In this document: one piece after another, positions 1-7,443 of the stretch
Layout: every line of letters begins with the position of its first letter
How positions within the stretch are numbered: position 1 is the stretch's first letter
NCBI GenBank assembly: GCA_018676675.1
Contig: JABHEG010000101.1
Coordinates: 1-61,103 of the forward strand
Direction: 5' to 3'
Origin: Lentisphaerota bacterium
GTDB taxonomy: Bacteria; Verrucomicrobiota; Lentisphaeria; Oligosphaerales; JABHEG01
Length of the DNA stretch: 61,103 nucleotides
The notes under the pieces: generated by a model
What the model saw: only the letters and a program-made list of their open reading frames with translations
Databases searched by the model: none
Told to the model about the DNA's origin: nothing
Made by a program: the position numbers and the translations under genes

Positions 1-28
1 GGAGAGAGCCACGGGGCACGTGTCGCCA

Positions 29-1087
29 CTATACCTGCCAGTTGATGGTTACTGCCTGTCCGGTTCCAGCGCTCCGCTTGATATGGTCGATCAGTTCGTC
101 GACATCATAGCCGGTCAAGCGCGATTGAGTGCCCTGCTCGCCGCGCGCGACATTTGCGCAGAAGAAAGCGACGGCGCGATCGAATGGAGATGCCGGTGCG
201 TAACGGTACTCGGTTGCCTGTCCGGTTGCGTTGTCAGTGTGGACCAAAAGTGACGCCTTGCTGGTCACCTGATCCCAGGCGGAACTGTATATCTCCAGGC
301 GTCCATTGAGGCCGTTGATCTCAATCCGTTCATCCCAGCCATCCCGAAGGAAGCCGATGGTGCTGAGGGGATGGGCCAACGCCTCGTAGTGGACGACGCC
401 GTTGTTCGTCTCAAGCAATGCTGCAGCCTGGACATCGTAGTCGCAACCGGGCGGGTTGTGAACAGAGGCGTACAAGCGATTTGGGCGTCCGAGGAGAAAA
501 CAGACCAGGTCCAGAATGTGGCTCCCGCCGCATACCAGAATGCCTCCGCCGTAGTTGCGGACCAGGTCGGATGTTCCGCCAGGCGGCGTGTGGAAAAAGC
601 CTTCGTCCGGGTTGCCTGCCCAGCGGTCGCCCCAACATTGGTAAGCACGGATGTGAGTCGACACGATACGGCCCAGAGATGGGAGCAGGGCCTTTGCCTG
701 CTCAACAGCCGGGATGAAGCGTTTCATGTAAGACGTGTAGAAGATCGTTCCGGCCTTTTCGGCCGCCTGCACGATCTCAAGCGCGTCGTCGGCGTTCATG
801 GCGAGCGTCTTCTCGCATATAACCGCTTTTCCTGCGGCGATCGCAGCGAGACAGATGGGCTTGTGGACGGCGGATACAGGCGTGACTGTGATCACGTCCA
901 CATCCGGATCGGCGATTGCTTCTCGGTAGTCCGCGGTGTACCGGGCGCTGAGCTTCTCTGCCCAGGGGCGGGCAGCTTCTTCATGCAGATCGCAGACCCA
1001 GGTGACCTCCACCCCGGCTTTCTCCAGACCCGAAAAGTGGAATTGACTGATGTTCCCGCAACCGATGACGGCAGCTCGGATACCCAT
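29..1087 (-). CDS. Gfo/Idh/MocA-family NAD(P)-dependent oxidoreductase
   Basis: A 352-residue cytoplasmic protein. The N-terminus has a Rossmann dinucleotide-binding signature (AVIGCGNIS, about residues 6-14), and the C-terminal half has the Gfo/Idh/MocA fold with a GGGILVCGGSHILD motif holding the His and Asp expected near the substrate. The usual catalytic EKP motif reads EKT (about residues 92-94): the lysine is kept and the proline lost. Family members oxidise or reduce hydroxyl groups of sugars and inositols; the substrate cannot be told from sequence. Length is normal for the family. The ATG has a GGAG-type ribosome site (CAGGAGAGAAG) upstream. The gene is divergent from vapBC and probably belongs with the sugar-processing genes to its right. 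Family assignment is firm, substrate unknown. Confidence 0.93.
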   Translation of the reverse strand: MGIRAAVIGCGNISQFHFSGLEKAGVEVTWVCDLHEEAARPWAEKLSARYTADYREAIADPDVDVITVTPVSAVHKPICLAAIAAGKAVICEKTLAMNADDALEIVQAAEKAGTIFYTSYMKRFIPAVEQAKALLPSLGRIVSTHIRAYQCWGDRWAGNPDEGFFHTPPGGTSDLVRNYGGGILVCGGSHILDLVCFLLGRPNRLYASVHNPPGCDYDVQAAALLETNNGVVHYEALAHPLSTIGFLRDGWDERIEINGLNGRLEIYSSAWDQVTSKASLLVHTDNATGQATEYRYAPASPFDRAVAFFCANVARGEQGTQSRLTGYDVDELIDHIKRSAGTGQAVTINWQV

Positions 1088-1124
1088 ATCTCTTCTCTCC
1101 TGGTGTCAGTCAGTGAATCGGCGA

Positions 1125-1153
1125 TTGCCACGTTTGGCGCAGTGGTATATATT
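1125..1153 (+). promoter_or_regulatory. Predicted sigma-70-type promoter of vapBC
   Basis: TTGCCA at 1125-1130 and TATATT at 1148-1153 are separated by 17 bases, close to the bacterial housekeeping consensus, about 85 bases before the vapB start. The AT-rich -10 stretch stands out in this GC-rich sequence. Confidence 0.5.
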
Positions 1154-1167
1154 TATGATATAGTCCA
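1143..1167. promoter_or_regulatory. Palindromic operator candidate over the vapBC -10 box
   Basis: The 25-bp segment has mirrored arms TGG-N2-TATAT and ATATA-N2-CCA around a 5-base centre and covers the predicted -10 box. VapBC operons are normally autorepressed by the VapB DNA-binding domain at such palindromes, so this is the natural candidate site. That is an inference from position and symmetry. Confidence 0.45.
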
Positions 1168-1238
1168 TCGTCGAGCAACCACAAGCCGGCTCCATGTCCA
1201 TGGCGCTACCGGGAGCCGCATGAACCGGGGATCTGCCG

Positions 1239-1631
1239 ATGTCAGAGCAACGACCAGCCGATGATCCCAGCAACGTCCGCGAATCAGCCGGCCTGTATGA
1301 GGTGAAGGCACGCCATGCCGCGCCGTCTCCGACGCGTGGTCGGGCTACCGCGAAGCTCTTCACCAATGGTCGGAGCCAGGCCGTACGGTTGCCCAAAGCC
1401 TTCCGCCTGCCTGGAACGGAGGTGCACGTGTACCGGGAGGGAACGCGCGTCGTTTTGGAGCCGATTGAAGACGCGCCACGCGACGACAACGGCTGGGCGC
1501 TTGGTCTGTGGTCGGGCTTGGCCAAGCTGCGGCACCAGTTGACTGACGAGGATTTCGAGCTGCCGGAGGATCCGCCACCGGTCCCCGACGACTGCGCAAC
1601 GCCGTTTGAGGCCGGGGAGGGGATTCCATGA
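1239..1631 (+). CDS. vapB: VapB-type antitoxin (AbrB-like DNA-binding domain)
   Basis: Antitoxin of a type II toxin-antitoxin pair. The swapped-hairpin AbrB/SpoVT-like domain lies at about residues 38-80, with AKLFTNGRSQAVRLPKAF and VVLEP, the standard VapB signature. The acidic, proline-rich C-terminal tail would wrap the toxin. With the ATG at 1239 the protein is 130 residues, about 35 longer at the N-terminus than typical VapB. An in-frame GTG at 1302 would give a more usual length, but neither start has a strong ribosome site. The stop overlaps the vapC start by four bases (ATGA), so the two are translationally coupled. The start is uncertain, the function is not. Confidence 0.85.
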   Translation: MSEQRPADDPSNVRESAGLYEVKARHAAPSPTRGRATAKLFTNGRSQAVRLPKAFRLPGTEVHVYREGTRVVLEPIEDAPRDDNGWALGLWSGLAKLRHQLTDEDFELPEDPPPVPDDCATPFEAGEGIP

Positions 1632-2029
1632 GGATCCTCCTTGATACTGATTTCTGCAGCCTCGTGCTTCGGGGAGACGTCGTCGCCGAGGGGCGGCTTC
1701 AGCAGTATCGTGTCAGCGACGTGGCCATCGCCAGTGTGACCTGGGCCGAGGCGATGTACGGCTGTGCCCGTTCTGAACGGGGTGCCCTGTTGTGGCGTAT
1801 GTGGTCCGAGTTGGTGGTCGATTGGCCAATCTTGCCCTTCGACGCTCGGTGCGCGGACGTTTATGCCTTGATCCGTTCCGATCTCGAGCGCAAGGGGTGT
1901 GTCATCGGCGATCGAGACATGATGATTGCGGCCACGGCAATGGTACATGACTTGGCTTTCGTGACGAACAACCTGGATGAGTTCAGGCGTATCCCCGGCC
2001 TCCGGATTGAGGTATGGCGGCCATCCTGA
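1628..2029 (+). CDS. vapC: VapC-type PIN-domain ribonuclease toxin
   Basis: A 133-residue PIN-domain RNase, the expected VapC length. Acidic metal-binding residues are in place: D6 in LLDTD, E41 in WAEAMYG, D97 in GDRDMMIAA, followed by the closing VTNNLDEF motif. VapC toxins cleave specific RNAs (tRNA or rRNA) when VapB is degraded. It overlaps vapB by ATGA and ends just before the convergent URO-D gene. All catalytic positions appear intact, so the toxin should be active. Confidence 0.92.
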   Translation: MRILLDTDFCSLVLRGDVVAEGRLQQYRVSDVAIASVTWAEAMYGCARSERGALLWRMWSELVVDWPILPFDARCADVYALIRSDLERKGCVIGDRDMMIAATAMVHDLAFVTNNLDEFRRIPGLRIEVWRPS

Positions 2030-2040
2030 AAGGGCCTTGC

Positions 2041-2066
2041 ACCTGAGTCGCTCTCTTGGCTCAGGT
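2041..2066. terminator. Possible shared hairpin between convergent vapC and URO-D gene
   Basis: ACCTGAG (2041-2047) and CTCAGGT (2060-2066) can form a 7-bp stem with a 12-base loop in the 31-base gap between two convergent genes. It overlaps the stop codon of the minus-strand gene. No clear U-tract follows on either strand, so intrinsic termination is only a possibility. Confidence 0.25.
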
Positions 2067-3008
2067 TCCACAGAATTCTCGATACACATCAAGCATGTAC
2101 TCGTAGTTCTCCAGCGGCATCCCCGGGAAGATGGTGTTGGACGTGCCGAACACATAACCGCCGCCGGGAGTCCCATGCTCCAGACAATAGCGCGCGGACT
2201 CCCGGATGGCCTTTTTCGGGCCGTCCTGAAGCAGACTGCACTGCACGTTGCCCATCAGGGCCATCTTGCCGTGGCATCGTTGTTTCATCTCGGCAATATC
2301 CATTCCGGCCATGGGATCCACTGACTGGAAACAGGCGGCACCGAGTGACAGGTAGTCATCAAGAATCGGCATGATGTTGCCATCGGTGTGTACGAACGGG
2401 ATGGCGCCCCGATCCCAGACATACTGAACCTGTCGCTGAAGATAGGGGGTGATGAATTCTGCGAACTGCGCGGGGGAAATGAATGGTCCGTCGTTGAAGG
2501 CGATATCGTTGACCATGTGGATGAAGTCGGCCCCCGCGTCGATCAACGGGGCAATGCTGGCGGTAGCCCGGCGTTCCCGTTCGGCAGCCTGCTCACGAAC
2601 GCGTTCCGGATGGTCCATCAGATCAACAGCGAACTGCATCCAGTCGCTTGTGCCCTCGATTGACAGCGTGCCTCCTCCGACAACTCCGCCGATCAGGATG
2701 CTGTCTCCGAATGTCCTTTTGGCCGCGGCGATGCCGTCCGGATCGCACCAGGGCCAGAATACGACCAGGGCGTCCCACTGGTAACGTTCCACAATGCGGA
2801 CGTAGACCTCCATGCACTGGGCGATCATGCGCTCTTTCTCGGCGGTGGCGCAACCGGCCCACGCGCGGCGATCCGGGAACTCGAGTCCGAAGGCTTCGCG
2901 CTCCAACTCGAACATGACCTCGAAGTGTGGCGGCCGGTCCGGTTCTTCGAAGCGCAGCGTTGCCAACATTCGCTCGCGGCCAGTCATCGCTTCTTCCGCC
3001 CGGCTCAT
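2061..3008 (-). CDS. URO-D superfamily protein (putative methyltransferase-like), HxD variant
   Basis: A 315-residue cytoplasmic protein of the uroporphyrinogen decarboxylase superfamily, which also contains corrinoid-protein:cofactor methyltransferases (MtaA, MtbA, CmuA). The N-terminal RMLATLRFEEPDRPP is the usual family opening, and DGPFISPAQFAEFITPYLQR precedes the active-site strand. At the position of the methyltransferase zinc motif HxCG it has HTDG (H207, D209), so the cysteine ligand is replaced by aspartate. It is the last gene of the ADH-SGNH-URO-D-URO-D operon and overlaps the upstream gene by ATGA. It is unlikely to be the haem enzyme HemE, because no haem genes are nearby and there are several divergent copies. 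The reaction is unknown. Confidence 0.82.
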   Translation of the reverse strand: MSRAEEAMTGRERMLATLRFEEPDRPPHFEVMFELEREAFGLEFPDRRAWAGCATAEKERMIAQCMEVYVRIVERYQWDALVVFWPWCDPDGIAAAKRTFGDSILIGGVVGGGTLSIEGTSDWMQFAVDLMDHPERVREQAAERERRATASIAPLIDAGADFIHMVNDIAFNDGPFISPAQFAEFITPYLQRQVQYVWDRGAIPFVHTDGNIMPILDDYLSLGAACFQSVDPMAGMDIAEMKQRCHGKMALMGNVQCSLLQDGPKKAIRESARYCLEHGTPGGGYVFGTSNTIFPGMPLENYEYMLDVYREFCGT

Positions 3009-4033
3009 TTGCCTGCCTCCGCCACGGTCTCGTACATTCTGGCCACGTTCTCGATCGGGGTATCTACGTCAAGTGACCAGGCACAGAGGGTCCCACCGCC
3101 TCGGCGCTCAAGTCGCTGGGTGATCTGGCTGATGGCGCTGTGCACGGTGTCTCCGCCTCCGTCGCGCATCAGCATGGGGTCGATCAACGGCTGGAAGTGG
3201 ACGGATTCGGCCAAGGCGTCCTGAGCCAGCCCCAGGTCTGTCCCGGGGCCGAGCTGGATGGCGTCCAGGCCTTGCACAAGCGCAAACTCCTGCAGCAGAT
3301 GGCTTGACGGACCGCAGGAGTGGTAACTGCAGGCGCTGAAGCTCTCGGCTACGCGGTTGTCGGCCGGGAGGACAGTCGTGCGGTAGAGTTCCGCGGAGAT
3401 CAGTGAAGCTGCGCAGTCCCCAATGTGTACGCGCTGAACAGGGGGGGCTTCCACGGCCCGGGCGATTTTCCCAAAAACGGCCTGGTAGATCTCCCACACT
3501 CTGTCGAACACCTGCCGTGCTCCGCGCGGATCGTCGTACATCAACATGAAGAGGTCCTGCCCGATCAGTTGGTGGGCGGTGGTGTAGGGGCCATGGATGA
3601 CCATGGTGCCGGATCGCAGGCCAAGGACGTCTGCCGCCTCTCCGTAGAGCTTGCGCAGTTCCGTATGCTGTCGGATGATGGCGTCGACGACCGGGTGATC
3701 TGCAGCGGCGCGGGGGTCAAGCGCGGAGATCTCGGCAACGCTCATCCCCTGCCACGGCGTTCCCCAGCTCTCCACCGCAGCGTCGGCAGGGAATCGCCAT
3801 TCTGCGCCCTGCGTGCGCATGACCAGATCAACGGGCTGGATGGTGATGCCCGGGGATGGTGTTGGGTTTGGGCTGCCGACACCATAATCGCCCAGGATGT
3901 CGTAGAGGAAGCGGTCGCGCGTTGTCTCAATCTGCGAGCGACGCGCCGGATCAAAGTAGTATCCCTCACCCCACTCCAAACCGATATGTCGGCTGTAGAA
4001 GGCGGGCATGAAGTCCAGGCTGATCGCGATCAT
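3005..4033 (-). CDS. URO-D superfamily protein with intact HxCG zinc motif
   Basis: A 342-residue URO-D-superfamily protein from ATG at 4033. I chose this start because it overlaps the upstream SGNH gene stop as ATGA and removes a 37-residue extension with no family character. YHSCG (H238, C240) matches the HxCG zinc site of cobalamin-dependent methyltransferases such as MtaA and CmuA; a later cysteine in GTLCAW could be the third ligand. EAPPVQRVHIGDCAASLIS precedes it, as in the family. It lies between the SGNH hydrolase and a second URO-D paralogue, overlapping both by four bases. A methyl-transfer role is a family-based inference; no corrinoid protein is encoded in the window. Confidence 0.8.
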   Translation of the reverse strand: MIAISLDFMPAFYSRHIGLEWGEGYYFDPARRSQIETTRDRFLYDILGDYGVGSPNPTPSPGITIQPVDLVMRTQGAEWRFPADAAVESWGTPWQGMSVAEISALDPRAAADHPVVDAIIRQHTELRKLYGEAADVLGLRSGTMVIHGPYTTAHQLIGQDLFMLMYDDPRGARQVFDRVWEIYQAVFGKIARAVEAPPVQRVHIGDCAASLISAELYRTTVLPADNRVAESFSACSYHSCGPSSHLLQEFALVQGLDAIQLGPGTDLGLAQDALAESVHFQPLIDPMLMRDGGGDTVHSAISQITQRLERRGGGTLCAWSLDVDTPIENVARMYETVAEAGK

Positions 4034-5184
4034 CGGGTTTCCTCTGCCGGTGTGGGAGAGGCAGGCACCGCAGGCACCGTGATAACGGTGAGGGCTTCCC
4101 GTCCTGGCGTCGGCGGTAGGTCCGGCCCCAATTGTTCCAGCCAAAGGTCAGCCATGCGGTCGATTCCTGCTGGGCCGGGGTGTACCGGATCCGTCCCGTA
4201 CCATTTCTCCCTGTCCGTTGAGAAGGCTGCAAAGAAGTCGGGGCCGTGGCGGAGGCCCAGTTCCGTGACGATGGTGTCGATCCGGGCGATGTATTCGCGG
4301 AGTATTGCGTCAGCTCCCGGTGCATAGTCGTAACTTGGGCGGGCGATGTAGATGGCATCGTGGGATGCGCCGTGCTCGGTGCGGAGGATACTCACGATCG
4401 AGCGAACGTTCGCGGCGAACGTGTCTGCCGGAACCTTGTAACGTTCGTCGTTCACCCCGAGGTGGATCAGCCAGACGCTCGGTTGGAGTCGGCGTATGCG
4501 GTCCTGCCAGTTCCCGCGGTTGCCCTGCATAACCCCCAGATAGTGCCCGGACGTGTGCCCGCCCAGCCCTTCATTGGCGATGAAAACAGGTTGCTTCCAC
4601 GCGGCGGAAAGGCTGTTGTTGAGCCGCGTCATCCAGCTCTGAAAACAGTTCACTGCTGGCTTGTGGTGTGCCGTCGTAGGAGAGAATTGGGGAAAATTCC
4701 GGCCGTCCAGTGAGACAGCCTCGGCTGGGAAACGCGCGGCGTTCAGGTCGAGCGGTTCACGCTTGAAGCCATGGCCATGGTAGCCTTCGGTGAGACTGTC
4801 TCCGATGGCAGCCACCACCGTGCCGATGCCGACTTGTCGGTAATGGACGTTCCACGTATCAGTGGCTGTGGCGTTCGCTGTTGTCACGCTGAGGGAGTAC
4901 TCCCCGGGCACGAGCTCTTCGAACTCGGCCACCGGGGTTGTGCGCTCAACGACACGTCCCAGGGGGGAGGCGGCACCATCCCGATGCAAGGTGACTTCCG
5001 CCCGAACGGCGTTGGCGGGAAGACGGGAGAAATCGACACGTATGCGCACACTCCGCTCGGACTGGATGTACGGGATGGTGTAGCTGCCCTGGATGTCGTC
5101 GATCTTGAGCCAGCAGATTTCCGGTGCCTGCAGAGCAGCCACGTGAACCCCCAGCATCATCAGCACGGTCATAGGGCCTCCCAT
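4030..5184 (-). CDS. SGNH/GDSL-family hydrolase with N-terminal beta-sandwich
   Basis: A 384-residue protein. An N-terminal beta-rich domain (about residues 25-125) is followed by an SGNH hydrolase domain with block I GDSLTEG (catalytic Ser), GVNDE (block III Asn) and DPVHPG (block V Asp/His). The catalytic set is complete. Such enzymes are esterases, often removing acetyl groups from sugars. A weak hydrophobic start (TVLMMLGVHVAAL) may be a signal peptide; cleavage is uncertain. An ATG at 5172 is an alternative start. It directly abuts the alcohol dehydrogenase stop and overlaps the next URO-D gene, so it is co-translated with cytoplasmic enzymes. Substrate unknown. Confidence 0.85.
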   Translation of the reverse strand: MGGPMTVLMMLGVHVAALQAPEICWLKIDDIQGSYTIPYIQSERSVRIRVDFSRLPANAVRAEVTLHRDGAASPLGRVVERTTPVAEFEELVPGEYSLSVTTANATATDTWNVHYRQVGIGTVVAAIGDSLTEGYHGHGFKREPLDLNAARFPAEAVSLDGRNFPQFSPTTAHHKPAVNCFQSWMTRLNNSLSAAWKQPVFIANEGLGGHTSGHYLGVMQGNRGNWQDRIRRLQPSVWLIHLGVNDERYKVPADTFAANVRSIVSILRTEHGASHDAIYIARPSYDYAPGADAILREYIARIDTIVTELGLRHGPDFFAAFSTDREKWYGTDPVHPGPAGIDRMADLWLEQLGPDLPPTPGREALTVITVPAVPASPTPAEETR

Positions 5185-6192
5185 CTATGCTGGTGTGATC
5201 ACCACTTTGATCGCGTCCGGGCCACGGGCCGTTTCGACGGCCTCGGCCATACTCTCCAGCGGGAAGCGGTGGGACACCATTGCCTCACCGTCGATAATAC
5301 CTTCGCGAAGATACGTCACCGCGAGCGGACCAAAGAGGGCGGGGGACGCGAAGGATGCCCGCAGTTGCAGCTTCTTGAAATGGAATGCGTTTGCGTCAAA
5401 CGTGCAGAAGGCCCCGTCGCCATGCTCAATGCCGATGAAGGAGATGATTCCGCCTTTGGCCGCCACGTTGAAGGCATCGGGGAGCGTCTCCGGCGGGCTG
5501 GTCACGAGGATGCGGTCAATGTCGCAACCAAAGTCGTAGTCGTGCAACGGGATGTCGGTGGGGTCGATGACATCATCGACGGCCATTTCACGGGCAAGCG
5601 CACAGCGGGCCGTCCGGCGTTTCCGCTGGCTCAGAAACACCCGGCGCGCCCCGGCGCGTTGAGCGAGGGCCACGGCCATGAGGCCGATCGGTCCGCCACC
5701 CATGACCAATACGTTTGAGTCGATGCTGATGTCCCCCAACCGGACCATATCTATGGCCACGCCGAGTGGCTCCTGAAGACTGGCGACGGCCGGGTCCAGG
5801 TCATCGGAAGGGATGGCACAGATTGCGGGGGCGATGATCTCGTCAGCAAACCCAAACAAGCCGAGGAAGAAGAAGCTCTGGATATCCGTGCAGAGCTCCT
5901 GTCGTGCGTTCTTGCAGTTGTCACAGTGCCCACACGGTGTTGCGGAATCCAGGACAACCTGCTGGCCGACGGTCAGTCCGGTCACTCCCGGCCCAAGCTC
6001 CAGGATTCGCCCCGCCATCTCGTGCCCGGTCATCTGGATTTCTTTACCTGCATTCGCCGGCTGCTTCTGCAGGTCCGTGCCACAGACGCCGCAGGCTTCC
6101 ACGCGGAGACGGATGTGTCCGGGGCCCAATGGCGGCAGAGCCAGGTCTTTCAGGTAAACGTCATCGTCTTTCCGGTATGCAGCTCTCAGCAT
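5185..6192 (-). CDS. Zinc-dependent medium-chain alcohol/polyol dehydrogenase
   Basis: A 335-residue MDR-family dehydrogenase. The catalytic zinc region CGVCGTD and GHE, the four structural-zinc cysteines in CGHCDNCKNARQELC, and the Rossmann segment VLVMGGGPIGLMAVALAQ are all present. Related enzymes oxidise sugar alcohols or sugars (sorbitol, threonine or galactitol dehydrogenase types); the substrate is not readable here. It is the first gene of a four-gene operon, with zero spacing to the SGNH hydrolase. A 151-base gap separates it from the methyltransferase gene upstream, and no confident promoter was found there. Confidence 0.92.
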   Translation of the reverse strand: MLRAAYRKDDDVYLKDLALPPLGPGHIRLRVEACGVCGTDLQKQPANAGKEIQMTGHEMAGRILELGPGVTGLTVGQQVVLDSATPCGHCDNCKNARQELCTDIQSFFFLGLFGFADEIIAPAICAIPSDDLDPAVASLQEPLGVAIDMVRLGDISIDSNVLVMGGGPIGLMAVALAQRAGARRVFLSQRKRRTARCALAREMAVDDVIDPTDIPLHDYDFGCDIDRILVTSPPETLPDAFNVAAKGGIISFIGIEHGDGAFCTFDANAFHFKKLQLRASFASPALFGPLAVTYLREGIIDGEAMVSHRFPLESMAEAVETARGPDAIKVVITPA

Positions 6193-6343
6193 ATCAGGTC
6201 CATCCTGTCATTTTTCTCGGGGGGGAGCGTTCCCGTGTCACAGGCCATGAGCATCGACTGATGGGAGCCGAAGGAGGTGACACACACGCCAATTCCCCGT
6301 CTCTTAACTGCTCTTGTCGCGCGGCCACGCCGTGGCTGACGTA

Positions 6344-7147
6344 TCATGCCTTCTCTGCGACCGCTTTGAAAAAGGTGTAGCAGAACACTCCGCCTTCCGT
6401 CGTTCGGTAGAGATCCATGATTCCTTTGTCGAAGGTCTCCGGATCGATGATTCCAGCTGCCAGCGCAGGCTCTCGGATCCCCTCGATCATCGCAGTGAAT
6501 GTTCTCTTTGTGAATCCCTCGACCAGGTGTGGTCTGCTCGGGTCGACGTACACCATTCGTGGCGAGACGCGGGTTGAGAGGAAACCCGCGGAGGTCAGAA
6601 TCGGGTAGAGCTCGCGCCCGATGTTCGCATTGCCCCCCGCTCGCTTCTGCAGCTCCACTTGGCACAGAATCGCGCGCTGTGCATCGTCGCTGTCGGGGTA
6701 GAAGAAGGTCGACCCGTGGTCTCCCTCGATGACTGTGATCGTGCCACCAGGCCTGAGGACCCGCCTTAGGCAAGCCAGCGCTTCGCCTGGATGCGGGAGG
6801 TGCTCGAGGACGAAACACAGGAAGAGGTGATCAAAGTGGTTGTCCGGGAAGGAGAGGTCGAAGATGTCGCCTTGCTGGAAGCCGACATTGGCGTATCCGG
6901 CCTCCCTGATCATCTTCTCGGCTGCAATTACCGAGTCTGCCGAAATATCAATGGACGTGATGTGGGCATTCGGGCTGTTACGGGCCAGGGAGATCGTCTG
7001 AGCGCCGACGCCACAGCCGGCCTCAAGGACCTTGCTTCCGGCTGGGTACGATGTGTCGTAGTGGAGGAGGTCAACCAGTGTCGACGCTTGGTCCTGAAGG
7101 CGGTCGTTCTCCTGTGGATCGTAGCCGTGTACGTATGATCTGGTCAT
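6344..7147 (-). CDS. Class I SAM-dependent methyltransferase
   Basis: A 267-residue cytoplasmic protein from ATG at 7147 (MTRSYVHGYD). This start is preferred because the longer open frame adds 77 residues of low-complexity Ser/Arg-rich sequence, while GGGAAA precedes the ATG. Motif I VLEAGCGVGAQTISLA binds S-adenosylmethionine; DIFDLSFPDNHFDHLFLCFVLEH and LRPGGTITVIEGDHG are motifs II-IV of the UbiE/UbiG type. Substrate unknown. It lies between the secreted GH-like lipoprotein and the ADH operon on the same strand and may or may not be cotranscribed with either. Confidence 0.9.
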   Translation of the reverse strand: MTRSYVHGYDPQENDRLQDQASTLVDLLHYDTSYPAGSKVLEAGCGVGAQTISLARNSPNAHITSIDISADSVIAAEKMIREAGYANVGFQQGDIFDLSFPDNHFDHLFLCFVLEHLPHPGEALACLRRVLRPGGTITVIEGDHGSTFFYPDSDDAQRAILCQVELQKRAGGNANIGRELYPILTSAGFLSTRVSPRMVYVDPSRPHLVEGFTKRTFTAMIEGIREPALAAGIIDPETFDKGIMDLYRTTEGGVFCYTFFKAVAEKA

Positions 7148-7302
7148 GTTTCCCGTGGTCCGTGAGCTTGTGTTTCCGGGGTGACTGGTCCGGGAGGAAT
7201 GGCTGGTCGTCACGGCAACAGGCGCGACCTTACCACACGAGCCTGGCCTTCGCCAGCTATTCTGTCGCTCACATCCGAGGGTGTGACTTCTGCCAGAGCG
7301 CA

Positions 7303-7359
7303 TGGAGGAGCCGGTTCCCCGTAACCGGCCTGGCCGCATACGGAGATGCGGCGCCTCCA
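7303..7359. repeat. 57-bp three-stem palindromic element (REP-like)
   Basis: Three perfect nested inverted repeats: outer TGGAGG/CCTCCA (7303-7308 with 7354-7359), inner GCCGGTT/AACCGGC (7310-7316 with 7323-7329) and CCGCAT/ATGCGG (7334-7339 with 7346-7351), each inner loop being 6 bases. The single strand would fold as a three-way junction. It fills part of the 296-base gap between the lipoprotein and methyltransferase genes, where I see no gene. The core CCGGTT...AACCGG recurs near 29202. Confidence 0.6.
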
Positions 7360-7443
7360 ATGGTGTATCCGCGACCAACAGTTCTGTGCTCAGGAACGGT
7401 TAAGTTACAGATGAGCAGCCTTGCGTCAATGCGGGCTTCTTCT

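Noticed and set aside
1106..2176. 356-codon minus-strand open frame across vapBC
   Set aside because: Covers two well-supported genes on the other strand and has no family character.
2061..3008. HemE (true uroporphyrinogen decarboxylase)
   Set aside because: Several divergent copies, methyltransferase-like metal-site region, and no tetrapyrrole genes nearby.
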